From assembly GCA_933228895.1 (NCBI GenBank), contig OW121847.1, forward strand, positions 84,609,656 through 84,673,655: a stretch of DNA of 64,000 nt, read 5' to 3'. The translations under genes were made by a program, and so were the position numbers. The notes below the pieces were generated by a model, which was not told the DNA's origin, made no database searches, and saw nothing but the letters and a program-made list of their open reading frames with translations. This DNA is from Platycnemis pennipes. Lineage: Eukaryota; Arthropoda; Insecta; Odonata; Platycnemididae. Position 1 is the stretch's first letter, and the number at the start of each line of letters is the position of its first letter. Of the stretch, positions 59,455 through 64,000 are shown piece by piece.

Positions 59455-59771
59455 TGAATACATTTACAACTATTCACATCCCTATTTGCGCGAGGAAAGG
59501 ACATTTTAAATATGTCGTTTTGGCAATTAATTTCTTTAATTTTATGTTCATGATCAAGTGTACTACAGTAAGTCGTAGTTCGCGAGATGTTGTTAACGTC
59601 ATCAGTAAAAATATTGTCATGGAATGTAACGTAAATGAATTCACTTTGTAAAATTCATAGAATTCATGAATGGATACTGTTCCATACTATTCATGGAATG
59701 TAGTTAGAAGATTAACTTCAACCTGCGGCTAACAATTGTTATACCAACAGTATAACAACCTATTGTTAGTA
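59455..59771 (-). pseudogene. LINE relic, subfamily III, ending in a quasi-palindrome
   Basis: Complement of the DRFK...YYGRL...NIL region (TTTTGGCAATTAATTTCTTT, GTGTACTACAGTAAGTCGTA). It reaches the ACTTCAACCTGCGG segment (RRLKF), where it turns into an inverted repeat at 59,733-59,771: CTAACAAT-TGTTATAC, loop CAACA, GTATAACA-acct-ATTGTTAG. No 3' tail. Confidence 0.65.
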
Positions 59772-59851
59772 GCCACGCTATATATAGCAAAGTAGAAATA
59801 TTTCCCGACAACCCCTTGGAATGTGTTTGGTGTTCATTAACATGCTCTGAA

Positions 59852-61572
59852 TCCAAATCAAATCAATATCTGTCTGCACATTCTATAGGCCCCCAAACAC
59901 TGATGTTGACTCAATATTGAAACTGGGAAAGCAGACAAATGCCATCACGTCCCGTAACAGCGAGCGTAATATAATAACAGGTGGAGAGGATATAACATTC
60001 TTGATTTACTGGCAACCAACATACCACAACAAGTGACTAATTGTAAGATTGACACCATTGAAGGAATCAATGACCACAGAGATCTAACTGCAAAATTTTC
60101 TCTAACTTAACATAAGAGGTTTAAACAAAAAAGAAAAATTTACATTTTTTAAAAAGCAGACTTTGCTAACTTTAAATTTTATTTAAGAGATTCCTTATCG
60201 GATTTTAAAAAGTCTTCCATAAACGTATGTACGGAGGGTTCATGGAAGTCGTTCATTAATATGATGCGCTCTGGGATCAATAGATATATCCCCAGTAAAT
60301 TTTAAAAAGAGAGTACTGATTCTAGGTGGTATAATGCCTAAGTGACAAAATCCCTGAGATGGCAGCGAATATGTAATGCAAAAATGAAAAGAATTAGTAA
60401 ATATATGCCCACTGATGAGCGTAATGTAACAATTGAAAATTATAAATTTTCAAAATCCACTGCAAAGACGGCTGTTAGGCATTTGCAGAATTCAAAAGAA
60501 AAACACTTGGGGAACAATTGAAGGAAAATCCAAAAATCTTCTAGTCGTACGTAAGGGAGGTGCAAGGTCAAAAGTCTGCCGTCCTTTCACTTAAAAATTA
60601 TAAGGGGAAAATGGCCACAAACACTCTTGACAAAGTTTACGTACTGAATTCCTTCTTCCAAACAGTTTTTAACCCACCTTCCGGAGATTCAACTTTCGTC
60701 TTACCTGACCTCTTTCAGCGGCTGATGAAACAATTGAAATTTCCTGTAATGATATTGGAAAGTTACTTAAAGATACAAGCCCCAACACATCTCCTGGCCC
60801 TGATCAAATTCCCTCCCTCGTATATAGAGAGTTAGCTTCCGAAATTTACTCCTACCTACCTACCAACTAATCATAAACTGGGATTCATCAAAAGAGTACT
60901 GGGTAAATGTGACGATCATTTACGAGGAATTACCAACTTTTCCTTTGCTAGACCTCATTTGGAATATGCTGCCAGTGTATGAGATCCCTACGAAATCGGT
61001 CTAAATAATGAACTTGAACGTGTGCATCGAAGATCGGCAAGATTTGTAAAGGGACGGTACGATAACTATATTAGCGTAACCAGTCTATTAAATGAATTAC
61101 AATGGGAATCTTTGTCAGTTCGCAGGTTGAAATTTAGACTGAATCTCTTAAATAAATGCCGAGATAATATTTTCAGTGATGGCGTTCAAAATATTTTGCG
61201 AACCCCAACTTACTATGGTAGACTGGACCATAATCACAAAATTAGATAAATTGATTGCCGAACTGACAGATTCAAAATGTCCTTTTTTCCTCGTACAATT
61301 AGGGATAAAAATACCGGTAAATTTATCAATTACGAGTCTATCAATGTATAGCATAATGTATGGCATAAGGACTTGAGGGTTACCCAAATAACAGCATGTT
61401 TTTGCATGCTTGCTTTGCTAATTTGATCTTTTTTAAATAGTGAAGTTTAGACTAGTATATTATTACTAATCCTTTTTTATGCATGATATGTAGTGCATGT
61501 TTGGTGAGAATTCACCCCCTGCCACACACCTTTATGGTGGCTTGCAGGGTATTATGTACATGCATATCATCG
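59852..61572 (+). pseudogene. Longest LINE copy in window: endonuclease end, linker, RT start, C-terminus, 3' end
   Basis: On + the end of the endonuclease domain is visible at 59,870 (SVCTFYRPPNTDVDSILKLG), then a DLLATNIPQQVTNCKI-like segment (about 60,005) and a NDHRDL motif (about 60,070). The inter-domain linker follows, and at about 60,780-60,860 the RT N-terminal SPGPDQIP and VYRELASE motif. At about 60,867 the sequence jumps to HKLGFIKRVLGKCDDHLRG, so the RT catalytic core is deleted. The C-terminal YAASV-stop-DPYEIGL, RRSARFVKGRYDNYISVTSL and YYGRLDHNHK segments follow with stops and shifts. It ends with the shared stem-loop (61,522-61,560) and ATTATGTACATG. Confidence 0.8.
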
Positions 61573-61631
61573 GGGGTTTGGGTCCTGTTGGTGATCTGTT
61601 TCCAAGTAATGTTAGTGGGCTGAACCTTCAT

Positions 61632-61735
61632 TTACATCTACGTGATACCCTGGAAGCCACCGCGAGGGTGTGTGGCAGAGGGTGAAGAATACCAAACATT
61701 CACTTATGACATGCAACTATAATAGGCTACTGTAT
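61632..61735 (-). repeat. LINE 3' terminal fragment
   Basis: ACATCTACGTGATACCCTGG and AAGCCACCGCGAGGGTGTGTGG on the + text, plus about 50 bp of 3' UTR. Confidence 0.8.
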
Positions 61736-61750
61736 GGAAACATATTAGAT

Positions 61751-61830
61751 ACGTCTACGTAATGCCCTGCGAGCCACCACGAGGGTGTGGGGTGGGGCAG
61801 ATACATCTACATAAAACCCTGCAACCTTGA
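61751..61830 (-). repeat. Two further very short LINE 3' ends in tandem
   Basis: ACGTCTACGTAATGCCCTGC at 61,751 with CACCACGAGGGTGTGG, followed at 61,801 by ATACATCTACATAAAACCCTGC. Each is under 60 bp, so three LINE ends lie within 200 bp. Confidence 0.7.
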
Positions 61831-61839
61831 TGAGTTTAA

Positions 61840-62550
61840 TAACGTCGAAGGAATTTTTAGGCGTTCGTACTATAAGAGTCTCATTGCTAGTATAAATATT
61901 CCGAAACAATTTTTAACGTGAAAATGGGGAGCGTAGCGGAAGTATTCAGGTTTGGGCTAGAAATGAGGCACGTCGAAGATAATGTCGTCACCTCTGAGGC
62001 CATTATGATGACGAAAGACAGTGCGACAAAGCGACTCTCACAAACTTGGCACTTCTCTTCTCTTGTGCTTTTGGGCATTCCGTTACCCTACGCCAATGGG
62101 ATGCAACACATTTCATCGTGCCATCTCTTCGCTTGAGTAACTTGTGCAAGCTCGGTGCCGTTAATTTCTTCTGACCGTGCTCAGCATGTCTAGGGCACTT
62201 ATCAGAACACATTTGGGTTGGGCTGGGAGAAATTTGAAGCTCAAAACTGTGTCCGAGTTTATTTTAAAATTAGCATTTAGCCATCTTCGCAAAGATCAAA
62301 GGTCACAGAAATCTTCGGTGGCTAAAAATAGAGGTTATTTTGTTCAATTATTGTTACTTTCAATAGGCTTCTGCCTGCAGACATTGACGGTAATTAAACC
62401 ATTCTTCTACCATTCCCCTCCCGCCTCTACCCCTGCTTACCCAGCATTCTTCCCTCCGTCACTATACGTCGATCAATTCGGTTTATTTCAGAATTTTCAT
62501 TTAACAATAGAACTTTTAACGTTTACTAACATAATTTTTGATCTCTTGAC
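61840..62550. other. Unassigned region
   Basis: On - at about 62,003-62,212 a 69-codon ORF with Cys/His content (CSDKCPRHAEHGQKK...) is mildly protein-like, but there is no supporting start, splice or family. Otherwise nothing. Confidence 0.25.
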
Positions 62551-62560
62551 GTGCATGGTG

Positions 62561-62622
62561 TTCGGTAGCCCCCTGGCTTACCCATGTGGTGGCCGGCTGG
62601 GTATTGTATACATGTAGATGCA
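62561..62622 (+). repeat. Diverged LINE 3' end
   Basis: GCCCCCTGGCTTACCCATGT, then GGTGGCCGGCTGGGTATTGT and ATACATGTAGATGC: an old copy of the shared 3' stem-loop and terminal GTAGAT word. Confidence 0.65.
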
Positions 62623-62629
62623 TATTTAA

Positions 62630-63640
62630 GGTTGCATTATTTCAATTAAACTAATTTCTATTTTAAATTTCTGGCGATATTTTTAAAAGGTTAAACCGAT
62701 GAAATACTCTGACCTAATCTTAACAAAAAGAAGGAAGAAAAATGGTAACGATGTTTAACTCCAATTTTAACATGTCGCGGAAGGACTTTTTCTTAGTTTT
62801 ACAGTCTTTCTTAGTTTTCTTAGTCGTAGAAGTAATTTTTTCTTTCTTCATTGACAACTGCAACAGATTTCTTAAATTTGACGGCAAAATTAATGTCTAG
62901 CGTATATGAACACGTGAGCACCCCTCGATGTGGCATCCTTCCTTCGAAGAAAGCATTGAATTACATATTTAGCCGGAAAATCCGGAAACGGACTACATCA
63001 TAGCTATGTTTTGTGATAAGTAGCAATGGAAAAGTAAAGGAAAAGTGCTACTTATATAACGGGCTTCACAACGAATACGCCTATTGCATTCAGGGGAAAA
63101 TTGGAAAGAACATGTTTCATTAGGTAGGCCAAATTCAGAAAAGGCAGCCCATTTTTATATAATATGCTCGGAGTGAACTGAAAGCTTTATATCATCATTT
63201 GGAACTTTGGAAATGTAATTCCACTCTATTTTTACAGACGACGGTAAATTTCTTCTGACGACACTGAATGTACAACCCTGGTCTAATGAAGCATTATCAG
63301 TTCATAAAACAACGAAATAAGTAGAGGGATTATCGGACAAATTGGTTCAATAATTCCGTCTTTCTCTTACATCGTTATTTGTCACAACACATGTTTATTC
63401 AAGAGTGGCATGACCCAAACTTGTCTTCCTTTAAATCTGTATAGTTTATCGTCTCCATTTTGCAAGCTACTGTTAACTACCGCTTTTGAGTACAATCGTC
63501 GTAATAATGCGTGATAATTTTTGAAAAATATTCGAAATATTTTTTAAGGGGAATGTAGAGTTTCCAACACCTTCAGTCAGTAATTATTTTAATTTAAAGA
63601 TAACTGAATAATTTGGACACCTTCTAAGTAAGTATATATT
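62630..63640. other. AT-rich non-coding DNA
   Basis: No supported feature. Confidence 0.35.
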
Positions 63641-63649
63641 TGTTTTCAT

Positions 63650-63829
63650 AGACCCGAAAACAGTACACATGGCCTTTTGCATCGGGCACCATAACCAATA
63701 ACAAATACACAGCACTCACAGGCATGCCCTAAGGGTTGAAAATCCGACCCTGGCGGGACTCGAACCTGCGACCCCGGAAAGAGCAGGCGAGGACTTTACC
63801 TCGTCGCCACCAAGGCAGGCGATCGCCAT
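63650..63829 (-). repeat. tRNA-derived SINE, second family
   Basis: On -, GCCTTGGTGGCGACGAGGTA carries a box-A-like start and GGTCGCAGGTTCGAGTCCCG a strong box B, followed by a short body (GGGCATGCCTGTGAGTGCTG) and a GTTATTGGTTATGGTGCCCG end. The spacing of A and B boxes is tRNA-like, but a cloverleaf does not close, so it is a SINE rather than a tRNA gene. Body unrelated to SINE-1. Confidence 0.6.
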
Positions 63830-64000
63830 TTGCGACTCCGTTGTGAGTCGAATCCAATATCTCAAGGAACACTGCAGTGTTCGAAGAGGAGTAGGATGCA
63901 TTTTTTGCGATATTGGAGGAACTAATTATTTATAATTGTGCCACCATACAACCAAAGAGTAAGCTTACTCTATGATAAAACGTACCAGCCACCCTACGGT

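Noticed and set aside
55012..62622. CRISPR-like array because the same about 40-bp unit recurs many times
   Set aside because: The units are LINE 3' ends in both orientations with irregular spacing and adjoining ORF remnants. The organism is clearly eukaryotic.

Overview
This is a eukaryotic, almost certainly arthropod (probably insect) chromosomal window. It is AT-rich, has long introns with GT-AG junctions, and is dense in non-LTR retrotransposon (LINE) fragments, tRNA-derived SINEs and small inverted-repeat DNA elements. There are no operons and no intact ORF longer than about 210 codons. The exact order is not resolvable from sequence alone; a hemimetabolous insect is only a guess.

Region by region. 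(1) 1-11,277 holds the 3' half of an alpha-arrestin (ARRDC-type) gene on + in four exons with consistent phases. Its 8.8 kb last intron contains a degraded SINE and an AT-rich TIR element (2808-8984). Nested inside that element are a second TIR transposon (2995-5391) and, inside the second one, a 5S rRNA-derived SINE with a 13-bp target-site duplication. The outer element also carries a dead LINE and an isolated exon-like ORF, and the second element carries another exon-like ORF. (2) 11.3-25 kb is AT-rich non-coding DNA (3' UTR and intergenic) with several hairpin or MITE elements, a hAT-type MITE, a BED-finger (hAT) relic, and a near-perfect inverted repeat whose arms contain hammerhead-ribozyme-like cores (24.8-24.94 kb). 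(3) 26.2-30.2 kb is GC- and CpG-rich and looks like a promoter and first exon with a donor at 29,259. Two short in-phase exons at 34,664-34,805 and 39,599-39,750 probably belong to the same unrecognised + strand gene, with more exons outside what I could recognise. (4) 32-64 kb is a graveyard of LINEs. At least three CR1/L2-like subfamilies share one 3' terminal stem-loop ending in a GTAGAT-type microsatellite, in both orientations and often nested. Two well-preserved SINEs with 13-bp duplications, a SINE-in-SINE nest, a Tc1/mariner-type MITE with 35-bp TIRs and another tRNA-type SINE are also present.

Functionally, only the arrestin-domain gene is a confident host protein gene, and it is partial because its N-terminal exons lie upstream of the window. 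The unknown gene at about 29-40 kb is supported by splice signals and phase rather than homology. Everything else I can support is mobile-element sequence, regulatory-looking GC islands or structureless AT-rich DNA.
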